Made by a program: the position numbers and the translations under genes. DNA of 5,131 nucleotides from assembly GCA_022710245.1 (NCBI GenBank), contig JAKLHH010000671.1:1-5131 (forward strand), written 5' to 3'. Under the pieces are notes generated by a model. It had not been told where the DNA came from. It ran no database searches and was given only the letters and a program-made list of their open reading frames with translations. This document shows, piece by piece, positions 1 to 5,131 of the stretch. Within the stretch, counting starts at the first letter, position 1. Every line of letters starts with the position of its first letter. Origin of the DNA: Myxococcota bacterium (GTDB lineage: Bacteria > Myxococcota > Polyangia > GCA-2747355 > JAKLHH01).

Positions 1-18
1 CGTCCTGGCGCACCCACC

Positions 19-78
19 CGCCTCACCTCCGTCACCACCCGCCTCACCTCCGTCACCACCCGCCTCACCTCCGTCGCC
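19..78. repeat. Tandem repeat, three units of 21 bp
   Basis: Units begin at 19, 40 and 61, each starting CGCCTCACCTCCGTC; the first two are identical and the third differs at its last few bases where it passes into the 63-bp array. On the minus strand each unit reads as seven residues, roughly Gly-Asp-Gly-Gly-Glu-Ala-Gly; on the plus strand as Arg-Leu-Thr-Ser-Val-Thr-Thr, which would place Leu and Val in a heptad spacing. The unit length is a multiple of three, so frames are kept. The sequence left of 19 resembles part of the 63-bp unit, so the array probably continues beyond the window. Confidence 0.9.
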
Positions 79-266
79 GACACCGTAGCAGCCCGGCTCG
101 CGCGTCGTGGCGCACCCACCGCCGGCCTCACCGCTGTCTCCGACACCGTAGCAGCCCGGCTCGCGCGTCGTGGCGCACTCGCCGCCGGCCTCACCGCTGC
201 CTCCGACACCGTAGCAGCCCGGCTCGCGCGTCGTGGCGCACTCGCCCGCCGGCCACCGTAGCAGCC
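79..266. repeat. Tandem repeat, 63-bp units with a truncated end copy
   Basis: Units start at 79, 142 and 205. The first two complete units differ at only three positions by my alignment. The third is cut short: the next copy of CACCGTAGCAGCC comes after 47 bp, at 254, instead of 63, a net loss of 16 bp that breaks the frame, and this fourth copy fades after about 266. Sixty-three is three times the 21-bp unit next door, so the longer unit probably arose from the shorter one. GC content is about equal (mid to high 70s percent) at all three codon positions in the open register, unlike the neighbouring genes, so codon use does not show that it is coding. Confidence 0.9.
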
Positions 267-287
267 AGCCAGGACAGCCAAGTCCCC

Positions 288-310
288 AGCACCAGGTGCA
301 ACCTGGTGCT
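288..310. repeat. Perfect inverted repeat, 10-bp arms
   Basis: AGCACCAGGT at 288-297 and ACCTGGTGCT at 301-310 are exact reverse complements around the 3-nt loop GCA. A second, weaker dyad follows, CTGGC at 318-322 with GCCAG at 328-332. The site lies between the repeat array and the protease gene in a stretch (262-374) where I see no gene. No T-run follows on either strand, so a classical intrinsic terminator is unlikely; an operator or a hairpin in an upstream RNA are alternatives. Function is unknown. Confidence 0.6.
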
Positions 311-369
311 CGCGGCCCTGGCGGCTAGCCAGAAACTCCTGGCCTGAGCAGCAGTTCCGCAGACGCACC

Positions 370-375
370 GGGAGG
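370..375 (+). promoter_or_regulatory. Shine-Dalgarno-like GGGAGG at protease start
   Basis: GGGAGG touches the GTG at 375, too close to serve it well. It is well spaced (5 nt) for the in-frame CTG at 381, a rare start. The next in-frame GTG is at 411 and has no clear Shine-Dalgarno. The true start is therefore uncertain within 375-411. Confidence 0.35.
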
Positions 376-2198
376 TGGCGCTGGCACCGCTCCTGCATCA
401 CCGATGGATCGTGGCCACGTCACCTGCCCTCGTCGTCGCCGTCGTCGCCCTCGTCGCGTTGCTCGCGACGCCCGCCGAGGCCCGCAAGCGCGGCGCCCTC
501 GAGGTGGCGCGGACCGACTACGGCAAGGTGCTGCGCAAGGACGGCGAGCTCCAGGTCGTGCACCTCCCTGACCACGTGCGGCCGCACTTCTTCGCCTTCC
601 ACGAGAGGGTGCTCGCGGACCTCACGAGGGAGATGTCGCGCCGCTCGAGCTCGGGCTCGAGCTACGGCTACGGCTCGTCCTCGAGGACGAAGCGCTGGGG
701 CGAGCGCTTCGAGGACGCCGGCGGCTGGGGCAAGCCCGAGACCGTCTACGAGCTCCTCCCTGACGGCCGCAGCATCGGCTACTCCGTCCACCAGCGGGGC
801 GAGCCCATCCCTGGCACCTACTTCGTCGCCGAGGACGACGCGCGCCGCTACCGCCGCAGCTCGCCCGAGGAGCACGCGCAGCTCCTCGCGCGCTCGCGGG
901 AGGACCTGCGCGCCACCGCGCGGCGCAGCGCCGAGGCGGGCTATCGCTTCCGCGACCCGCGCGAGCCGATGGAGGGCGCGCTCCGGCGCTTCCACTTCGT
1001 CGGCGGCCTCGACCTCTCGCGGGTCGTCCCGCAGGACCCGCAGGTCGAGCTCCGCGCCGAGTACCGGAACGCGACGGGCAAGGCGCGCGAGTGGCAGCGC
1101 GCCGGCCTCGGCATGGACAGGCCCCCGCTCCGCGAGAGCACCGACGACGTGCGTACCCTCAAGCACTCGTGGACCGCCGGCGGCGTCGACCACGCGCTGG
1201 AGACGCGGACCTACCCGCTGAAGAGCGGCGGCTATGTCGCGGAGACGGTCCACCGCGTCGGCGCGCAGGCGACGACCTACCACGCGCGCCTGCGGAGCGA
1301 CGGCACGGCGAGCGCCCTCACGCACGAGGCGTTCGTCCAGCTCTGGCGCACCGGCCACGGGCCCATCAAGCGCGCGCACGCGCCGCACCGGATTCACTTC
1401 ATCCACGACGAGCGCGCGGGCGTCGCGTCCACGACCGCGGCCCCGCTCACGCGCTCGATCGTGCGCCGGCTGAGCCCCCTCGCCCGCGGGCAGGCGCGCA
1501 GCGTCGGCGAGGTCGTCGACGGCGGAGGCTACGGCCGCGGCACCGCCTTCCTGATCAAGGCGCCCGATCGCAGCGGGCGCGCCTGGGTGATGACCAACGC
1601 GCACGTGGCGAAGAGCGAGGCGAACGCGCGCGCGCTCAGCGTGCGCTTCGAGGACGGTCCCCGCACGTACACCGGCGTCACCAGCCGCGTGCTCTTCCTC
1701 GAGCCGGGCCTCGACGCGGCCATCCTCGAGGTGACGCTGCCGGGCCTGCCCGCCGCCTTCGCCGCCGCGCCGCTCCTCCGCCGCGAGGCGCGCGCCGGCG
1801 AGGCGCTCCACGTGATCGGCTTCCCCGGCGTCGACGCGCTCACCCGAGAGCGCGACGACGAGACGCTGCTCCGCTTCGTCGCCGCGCCGAAGGGCACGCC
1901 CTTCCAGCGCGCGCTGAAGGCGATCTCCCTCGGCCGCGAGTCGGGGGGCGGCGCCGTGCGGCTGATCGAGGGCGCCCCGCACCTCGACTACGACGCGCCA
2001 ACGCTCCCCGGCTCGAGCGGCAGCCCGGTCTTCGCCGAGGGCGGCGTCCTCGCGCTCAACGCGCGCTCGCACGCGCTGAAGGCGCGCCGCGAGGAGGGCA
2101 AGCCGCCCGGCGCCTGCGCGGTGCCGATGGAGCGCATCCTGGCCACGCTGGAGCGCACGCAGCCCGCGCTCTACCGCAAGCTCACCGTCGTGCGCTGA
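375..2198 (+). CDS. Secreted trypsin-like serine protease with long N-terminal region
   Basis: A 607-residue protein predicted to cut peptide bonds outside the cytoplasm. Residues 1-36 look like a Sec signal peptide: HHR, then an Ala/Val/Leu core at 18-31 and a likely signal peptidase I site after TPAEA (36/37). Residues 37-375 are not recognised; they include a Ser/Gly/Tyr low-complexity patch at about 90-104 and many charged residues. Residues from about 376 form a trypsin-like domain of the Trypsin_2/HtrA-V8 type: GTAFLI, His410 in TNAHV, Asp447 in GLDAAILEV, Ser548 in GSSGSPVF. All three catalytic residues are present, so it should be active. No PDZ domain follows; the protein ends about 60 residues after the serine. 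GTG 375 is chosen because it gives the most complete signal peptide; GTG 411 would leave the hydrophobic core but no N-terminal positive charge. The gene stands alone and converges with the operon on its right. The protease class is sure; substrate and the role of the N-terminal half are unknown. Confidence 0.88.
   Translation: MALAPLLHHRWIVATSPALVVAVVALVALLATPAEARKRGALEVARTDYGKVLRKDGELQVVHLPDHVRPHFFAFHERVLADLTREMSRRSSSGSSYGYGSSSRTKRWGERFEDAGGWGKPETVYELLPDGRSIGYSVHQRGEPIPGTYFVAEDDARRYRRSSPEEHAQLLARSREDLRATARRSAEAGYRFRDPREPMEGALRRFHFVGGLDLSRVVPQDPQVELRAEYRNATGKAREWQRAGLGMDRPPLRESTDDVRTLKHSWTAGGVDHALETRTYPLKSGGYVAETVHRVGAQATTYHARLRSDGTASALTHEAFVQLWRTGHGPIKRAHAPHRIHFIHDERAGVASTTAAPLTRSIVRRLSPLARGQARSVGEVVDGGGYGRGTAFLIKAPDRSGRAWVMTNAHVAKSEANARALSVRFEDGPRTYTGVTSRVLFLEPGLDAAILEVTLPGLPAAFAAAPLLRREARAGEALHVIGFPGVDALTRERDDETLLRFVAAPKGTPFQRALKAISLGRESGGGAVRLIEGAPHLDYDAPTLPGSSGSPVFAEGGVLALNARSHALKARREEGKPPGACAVPMERILATLERTQPALYRKLTVVR
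382..397 (+). promoter_or_regulatory. Sigma-54-like -24/-12 motif
   Basis: TGGCAC at 382-387, five bases, then CTGCA at 393-397. This matches the known sigma-54 consensus TGGCAC-N5-TTGCA with one mismatch, and the invariant GG and GC are exactly 10 bases apart. Transcription would begin near 408, inside the longest protease reading frame and just ahead of the in-frame GTG at 411. It may be a chance match in GC-rich coding sequence. It is of note because a sigma-54 activator is encoded in the same window. Confidence 0.3.
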
Positions 2199-2223
2199 CT
2201 CGTCGCCGCGGGTCGCGCGTCGA

Positions 2224-2255
2224 TCGATCACGCTCCGCGCTGGCTGTGTGATCGA
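2224..2255. terminator. Hairpin between convergent genes
   Basis: TCGATCAC at 2224-2231 pairs exactly with GTGATCGA at 2248-2255, and the stem can extend inward by a G-T and a C-G pair to a 12-nt loop. It lies 26 nt after the protease stop. There is no T-run, so intrinsic termination is only a guess from location; a protein-binding dyad is also possible. Confidence 0.35.
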
Positions 2256-2277
2256 GCGCATCCGCGGGTAGCGTCAC

Positions 2278-2298
2278 CGTCGCCGAGAGACGGCGATG
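2278..2298. terminator. GC-rich hairpin downstream of lipoprotein operon
   Basis: TCGCCG at 2280-2285 and CGGCGA at 2291-2296 are perfect inverted repeats around AGAGA, extendable outward by a G-T and a C-G pair. It sits about 20 nt beyond the stop of the last minus-strand gene (stop 2317-2319), a fitting place for an operon terminator. No T-run is present on either side, so confidence is low. Confidence 0.35.
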
Positions 2299-2316
2299 CG
2301 CCCGCCAGGCAGCGCT

Positions 2317-2766
2317 TCACTGACAGACGGCGCCGGGCAGAGAGGTGAGGATCGGGGGGAGGCAAGGGGCGAACGGCCTCTGCAGGGTGATGGTCGCCGT
2401 GCCCTCGTCGTGCATGGTCACCGACTGCACCCCGTAGCAGTCCGGGCACAGCCGACTGCCGCAGTAGACGAGCGCTCCCAGCGTCACCTTGTCCCCCTCC
2501 ACGTAGCTGCTGCCGTCGAGCGACACCTGGTGCGTCCCCGGCGCACCGATCACCGAGGCGCTGATGCAGTAGTCGCTGACACCGGACGGTTGATAGGGCT
2601 TCAGGACCCCCAGCTCGTAGGTGGGGCTCGCGCAGACGAGCCCGGTGCAGGTACCCTGCGCGACGGTGATGGTCACCCTCGGCCCGCTGCCCGGCCCCGA
2701 CGCGTCGTCGCCGCAGGCGGTGAGCAACGCAACGAGGAGCAGGCCGGACGCTCGCGCGCACCTCAT
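2317..2766 (-). CDS. Cys-rich lipoprotein, paralogue of the upstream lipoprotein
   Basis: A small lipoprotein of 149 residues, no family recognised. The N-terminus has an Arg, a Leu/Val/Ala core and a lipobox LTAC with the lipidated Cys at 18; the next residue is Gly, not the inner-membrane-retention Asp known from enteric bacteria, so the outer membrane is likely (inference). The mature part carries eight further cysteines as CX4C, one single Cys (DYC), CX4CX2C (the last followed by YGVQ) and a C-terminal CX12C. The same eight occur in the preceding gene, with shared stretches GTC, THQVSLD, YVEGD, VTLG, LCPDCYGVQ and TATITL, so the two arose by tandem duplication. The cysteines could form four disulfides in the oxidising envelope. 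ATG 2766 is preferred over GTG 2772 because GAGG lies 5 nt upstream of it. Last gene of the operon, about 24 nt after its paralogue. Confidence 0.85.
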   Translation of the reverse strand: MRCARASGLLLVALLTACGDDASGPGSGPRVTITVAQGTCTGLVCASPTYELGVLKPYQPSGVSDYCISASVIGAPGTHQVSLDGSSYVEGDKVTLGALVYCGSRLCPDCYGVQSVTMHDEGTATITLQRPFAPCLPPILTSLPGAVCQ

Positions 2767-2771
2767 CAGCA

Positions 2772-2780
2772 CCTCACCTT
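2772..2780 (-). promoter_or_regulatory. Ribosome binding site of second lipoprotein gene
   Basis: On the minus strand AAGGTGAGG precedes the start. The GAGG part is 5 nt before ATG 2766 and the AAGG part 4 nt before GTG 2772, so both starts are possible, and ATG is favoured. The two differ by two codons and do not affect the lipobox. Confidence 0.5.
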
Positions 2781-2790
2781 CGGGACTCGC

Positions 2791-3234
2791 TCATTGCGTA
2801 CACGGGATCACCTTCGGCAGGTTGGGTGTCAAGCAGAGGCTCGTCCGCTCGAGCGTGATGGTCGCGCTGCCCCCGGGCGACACCTTCACCTGCTGTACCC
2901 CGTAGCACTCCGGGCACAGGATCATGTCGCAGTAGCCAATCACGCCCAGGGTCACGGTGTCGCCCTCGACGAACGAGGTGTCGAGCGAGACCTCGTGGGT
3001 CCCGACGGCCGCGCCGACCGAGGCTGCCACGCAGTAGAGGCCCGAGCCCGCGAGGATCTGGAACTCATAGTTGAGCGACTCGCACGTGTAGTTGGCGCAG
3101 GTTCCCTTCGCCAGCGACACCTGCATATGCGACCCGCTCCCCTCGCCGCCGCACGCCGCCACCGACGCCGCCGCGAGGAGCCCGACGAGCGCGGCGTACA
3201 GGAGGCGCGTGCGAGGCGGCGTGCGCGAGGCCAT
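2791..3234 (-). CDS. Cys-rich lipoprotein, first of a tandem pair
   Basis: A 147-residue lipoprotein, family not recognised. Residues 1-10 are Arg-rich (MASRTPPRTR), followed by a Leu/Ala core and the lipobox VAAC with Cys28; Gly-Gly follows, which does not signal inner-membrane retention. The mature part of about 120 residues has eight cysteines arranged CX4C, one single Cys (LYC), CX4CX2C and CX10C, matching its downstream paralogue in order and spacing. It is shorter by a gap of about five residues before the third of these cysteines and lacks the Pro-Tyr segment there. Predicted beta-rich from alternating hydrophobic pattern (VTLGVIGY, ATITLE), as an inference. The start lies 6 nt after the stop of the preceding gene with no clear Shine-Dalgarno, so translation is probably coupled. 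The duplication suggests a need for two variants of one surface protein; the partner is unknown. Confidence 0.87.
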   Translation of the reverse strand: MASRTPPRTRLLYAALVGLLAAASVAACGGEGSGSHMQVSLAKGTCANYTCESLNYEFQILAGSGLYCVAASVGAAVGTHEVSLDTSFVEGDTVTLGVIGYCDMILCPECYGVQQVKVSPGGSATITLERTSLCLTPNLPKVIPCTQ

Positions 3235-3240
3235 GGCGGC

Positions 3241-4224
3241 TCAGTAGCGGAAGTCGAAGGTGAAGCCGCCCGACGGGTTCGAGGGCGTGTCGCTCTTCAG
3301 GCCGAGCCCGAGCCCGAGGCCGAGCCCGGTCCCGACCACCACCGTGCCGGCGATCGCCCAGACCCACCAGCGCTTGTACCAGGGGCGCGCGGTCGTCGTC
3401 GGAGGCTGCGGCCGCGGCGGCTCCGGCGACCTGCCCACCACTGGCCCGCTGCTCGGCAGCGAGGCCAGCGAGGTGGGCCCGGGCGCGAGGACGCTGGCGA
3501 TCAGCTCCGCCGCGCGCGCGGTGACCTGGCCGGGCGGCACCTGCAGCCGGCGGCTGGCGGTGGCCCGCTCGCTCGCCGAGAAGAAGACCAGCTCCAGCTC
3601 GACGAGGCTCGCCCCGGCGCTCGCGTGCACCCAGATCAGCCGGTCGATCCCCACGGCCCGCGAGACCGCCTGCAGCTCGTCGACGGAGGGCGCGCTCGCC
3701 CGACGCGCCTTCTGCGCCTCCTCGAGGAGCTGGCTCGCCCGCGGCGCCAGGTCGGCGGGGCGCCACGAGGGATCGGCGGCGAGCGCCTCGCGGAAGGCGG
3801 CGCGAGCGCCCTCCTCGTCGGCGGGCTTGAGCAGCAGCGCGACCGCGCGGGCGCCGTGGGCGCGGGCGAGGAGGTCGCGCGCGTGGTGGCGCGCGTGGGC
3901 CGCCTCCAGCTTGCTGACCGCGTCCTTGGCCGCGGCCACCGCCTCGGCGCGGCGCATGTAGAGCGTCGCCTTGGTCGCTTCGCTGATCAGCTGGCGCCCG
4001 GCGGTGAGGGCCGCCGCGACGCCCGGCGACGCCGTCAGCCGCGCCTGCAGCTCCGGCGGGCCAAGGACCTCGCGCACCCCGCGCTCGGCCACGGCGCGGC
4101 CGAGCTCGCGGTCGAGCGGCGCCGCCAGCGCCGGCTCGCCCTCGACGCCGAGGATCGCGGCGCGCGGCGCGGCGTGGAGAGGGCTCTCGCAAAGGAGCAG
4201 CGAGAGGAGGCAGAGCGAGCGCAC
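3241..4224 (-). CDS. Exported TPR-like protein with C-terminal Trp-rich membrane anchor
   Basis: 327 residues, function unknown. Residues 1-18 look like a signal peptide (Leu-rich core, likely cut after LHA). Residues 80-175 are Ala/Arg/Leu-rich helices, and the segment at 138-174 (AAFREALAADPSW, then LAPRASQLLEEAQKAR) has the look of the TPR-like repeats common in myxobacterial envelope proteins. Residues 181-247 (GIDRLIWV, then LVELELVFF) could be a small alpha/beta domain. A Pro-rich linker at 265-277 leads to PWYKRWWVW and a membrane segment at 287-309 ending in five Gly-Leu pairs, then an 18-residue tail ending FDFRY. The Lys/Arg before this segment sit on the outside if the signal peptide is cleaved, against the positive-inside rule, so topology is unsure. 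GTG 4224 is supported by GAGGAG 6 nt upstream. It follows the activator gene by 3 nt and precedes the lipoproteins by 6 nt: one operon. Confidence 0.82.
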   Translation of the reverse strand: MRSLCLLSLLLCESPLHAAPRAAILGVEGEPALAAPLDRELGRAVAERGVREVLGPPELQARLTASPGVAAALTAGRQLISEATKATLYMRRAEAVAAAKDAVSKLEAAHARHHARDLLARAHGARAVALLLKPADEEGARAAFREALAADPSWRPADLAPRASQLLEEAQKARRASAPSVDELQAVSRAVGIDRLIWVHASAGASLVELELVFFSASERATASRRLQVPPGQVTARAAELIASVLAPGPTSLASLPSSGPVVGRSPEPPRPQPPTTTARPWYKRWWVWAIAGTVVVGTGLGLGLGLGLKSDTPSNPSGGFTFDFRY

Positions 4225-4227
4225 GGG

Positions 4228-5131
4228 CTACTCCTCGGTGTCCTCGGACTCGGGGAGCATACCATGCTTGCGCAGGAGCTTTCGCACCAGGTGCCGATCG
4301 ACGCCCGCGTCGGTGGCGATCCGCGAGATGTTGGTGCCGTGCCGCGCGACCAGGTGCCCGAGGAGGAGGCGCTCGAACTGGCTCACCAGCTCCTCCTTGG
4401 CGTCCTTGTAGGCGCGGTCGAGGAAGCCAGGCGGCATGGCGCGGGCCAGCCACTCGCCGGTCTCGGCCGGGGGCGCGCCCGCCGCCGCCGCGCCCGCCAC
4501 CGCCGCGCTGAGGCGGGGCTCGAGGGGCTCGGGCGCCCTGTGCTCCTCGGTGAAGAGCGGGCTCGCGCTGTCGGCGAGCACCACCGCGCGCTCGACCACG
4601 TTGCGGAGCTCGCGCGCGTTGCCGGGCCAGGAGCGGCTGGAGAGCACCTCGAGCACGCCCGGCGTCAGCACCTGGTCGGGCTCGGCGAAGCCGGCGCGGC
4701 GCAGGAAGTGCCGCGCGAGGAGCGGGATGTCCTGGCGGCGGTCGCGCAGCGGCGGCAGGCGCACCACGATCACGCTGAGACGGAAGTAGAGGTCCTGGCG
4801 GAAGCGCCCCTCCCTCACCGCCTCGGCGAGGTCGCGGTGGGTGGCCGCGACGACGCGCAGGTCCACCGGCCGCTGCTGGCCGCTGCCGATGCGGCGCACC
4901 GTGCGCTGGTCGAGGACGCGCAGGAGCCGCGTCTGCATCTCCAGCGGCAACTCGCCGATCTCGTCGAGGAAGACGGTGCCGCCGGCGGCCTGCTCGAAGA
5001 TCCCCACGCGCTCGCGGTCGGCGCCGGTGAAGGCGCCGCGCTCGTGCCCGAAGAGCTCGCTCTCGATCAGCTGCCCGGGGATGGAGCCGCAGTCGAGGAC
5101 GAGGAAGGGCTTGTCCCGCCGCGGCGAGGCG
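4228..5131 (-). CDS. Sigma-54-dependent transcriptional activator (enhancer-binding protein), 5' end missing
   Basis: The C-terminal 300 residues of a bacterial enhancer-binding protein, an AAA+ ATPase that remodels sigma-54 RNA polymerase at -24/-12 promoters. The frame runs through the right edge, so the start, any sensory domain and Walker A are outside. Visible residues in order: [15 protein letters not shown], with the sigma-54-contacting GAFTGA at 32-37 (5037-5020); Walker B TVFLDE at 52-57; the arginine-finger region FRQDLYFRL at about 110-118; sensor [11 protein letters not shown] at about 167-175; an Ala/Pro-rich linker; and a Fis-type helix-turn-helix at about 255-292 ending [10 protein letters not shown], then an acidic tail PESEDTEE. 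All visible catalytic motifs are intact, so it should be a working activator. It is the first visible gene of the operon and may control it, though its input signal cannot be read here. In myxobacteria such proteins often carry FHA, GAF or response-regulator receiver domains at the N-terminus; that is family knowledge, not seen. Confidence 0.96.
   Translation of the reverse strand, partial: ASPRRDKPFLVLDCGSIPGQLIESELFGHERGAFTGADRERVGIFEQAAGGTVFLDEIGELPLEMQTRLLRVLDQRTVRRIGSGQQRPVDLRVVAATHRDLAEAVREGRFRQDLYFRLSVIVVRLPPLRDRRQDIPLLARHFLRRAGFAEPDQVLTPGVLEVLSSRSWPGNARELRNVVERAVVLADSASPLFTEEHRAPEPLEPRLSAAVAGAAAAGAPPAETGEWLARAMPPGFLDRAYKDAKEELVSQFERLLLGHLVARHGTNISRIATDAGVDRHLVRKLLRKHGMLPESEDTEE
4231..4236 (-). 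promoter_or_regulatory. Ribosome binding site inside end of activator gene
   Basis: GAGGAG encodes the last two Glu codons of the activator and is 6 nt upstream of GTG 4224. The activator's TAG lies between them, a layout typical of translational coupling. It fixes the start of the TPR-like protein gene. Confidence 0.6.

Larger units (their letters stand above)
1..324 (-). other. Open Gly/Cys-rich frame through the repeats, no start codon
   Basis: The minus-strand frame in register with the repeats stays open from just below a TAG at 325-327 to the window edge. Each 63-bp unit reads as 21 residues containing ECATTREPGCYGVG followed by a Gly/Glu/Ala/Ser stretch, and the 21-bp units give GDGGEAG repeats, similar in style to Gly-rich linkers of myxobacterial surface proteins. 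However, there is no ATG, GTG or TTG in this frame, and the 16-bp loss near 252 would shift it. The plus-strand frame 1-261 is also open and ends in TAG at 259-261, so it could instead be the tail of a gene entering from the left. I cannot decide between minus-strand coding, plus-strand coding, a decayed gene or a non-coding minisatellite. Confidence 0.3.

Noticed and set aside
19..266. CRISPR array
   Set aside because: Repeats are directly adjacent with no unique spacers, and the units are 21 and 63 bp in coding-like register; no cas genes are seen.
252..368. Minus-strand frame reading AVLAGCYGG, resembling a lipobox, with GTG at 366-368
   Set aside because: The residues before it are not hydrophobic enough for a signal peptide (charged and Gln/Arg-rich), and the frame changes register at the truncated repeat, so I do not call a lipoprotein here.
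1091..2251. Plus-strand 386-codon frame inside the protease gene
   Set aside because: Arg/Pro-rich frame shadow; the main frame there carries the His, Asp and Ser motifs.
420..2261. Long minus-strand open frame of 613 codons opposite the protease
   Set aside because: It is the antisense shadow of a GC-rich gene. Its product is Arg/Ala/Glu-rich without motifs, while the plus strand shows a signal peptide and a complete catalytic triad.
2224..2298. Classical intrinsic terminators
   Set aside because: The stems are good but neither strand has a T-run after them, so they are kept only as low-confidence hairpins.
3065..4453. Minus-strand open frame of 462 codons overlapping three genes
   Set aside because: It runs across two gene boundaries in another frame and yields Arg/Ala/Gly-rich low complexity; the TPR-like gene, the lipoprotein and the activator explain the same DNA with recognisable features.

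Overview
The window is very GC-rich (roughly 70% or more) and its genes end almost every codon in G or C. GTG starts, secreted proteins with Ala/Leu-rich signal peptides, a sigma-54 activator, Cys-rich lipoproteins and a C-terminal Trp-rich membrane anchor after a TPR-like region together suggest a myxobacterium (Myxococcota, perhaps Polyangiales-like). This is inference from style of sequence; no marker gene is present.

Left edge (1-374): no convincing gene. Positions 19-266 hold a nested tandem repeat, three 21-bp units followed by 63-bp units (3 x 21), open in one frame on each strand. It is followed by a perfect 10-bp inverted repeat (288-310). Next, on the plus strand (375-2198), is a secreted serine protease with a long uncharacterised N-terminal region and a C-terminal trypsin-like domain whose His, Asp and Ser are all visible. 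A sigma-54-like promoter motif lies inside its first codons and conflicts with the longest start.

Right part (2317-5131), all on the minus strand: four closely packed genes that look like one operon. Reading in the direction of transcription they are a sigma-54 enhancer-binding protein (5' end off the window; GAFTGA, Walker B and Fis-type helix-turn-helix present), an exported protein with a TPR-like region and a C-terminal Trp-rich/Gly-Leu membrane segment, and two paralogous lipoproteins that share eight cysteines. The gaps are 3, 6 and about 24 nt, so translational coupling is likely for the first three. The operon and the protease converge; the 118 bp between them contains two GC-rich hairpins but no T-tracts.

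How they may work together (inference): the activator could control envelope genes including those downstream of it, and the two small lipoproteins could be disulfide-stabilised surface proteins linked to the membrane-anchored TPR-like protein. No domain-level function can be assigned to the three downstream proteins from sequence reading alone.
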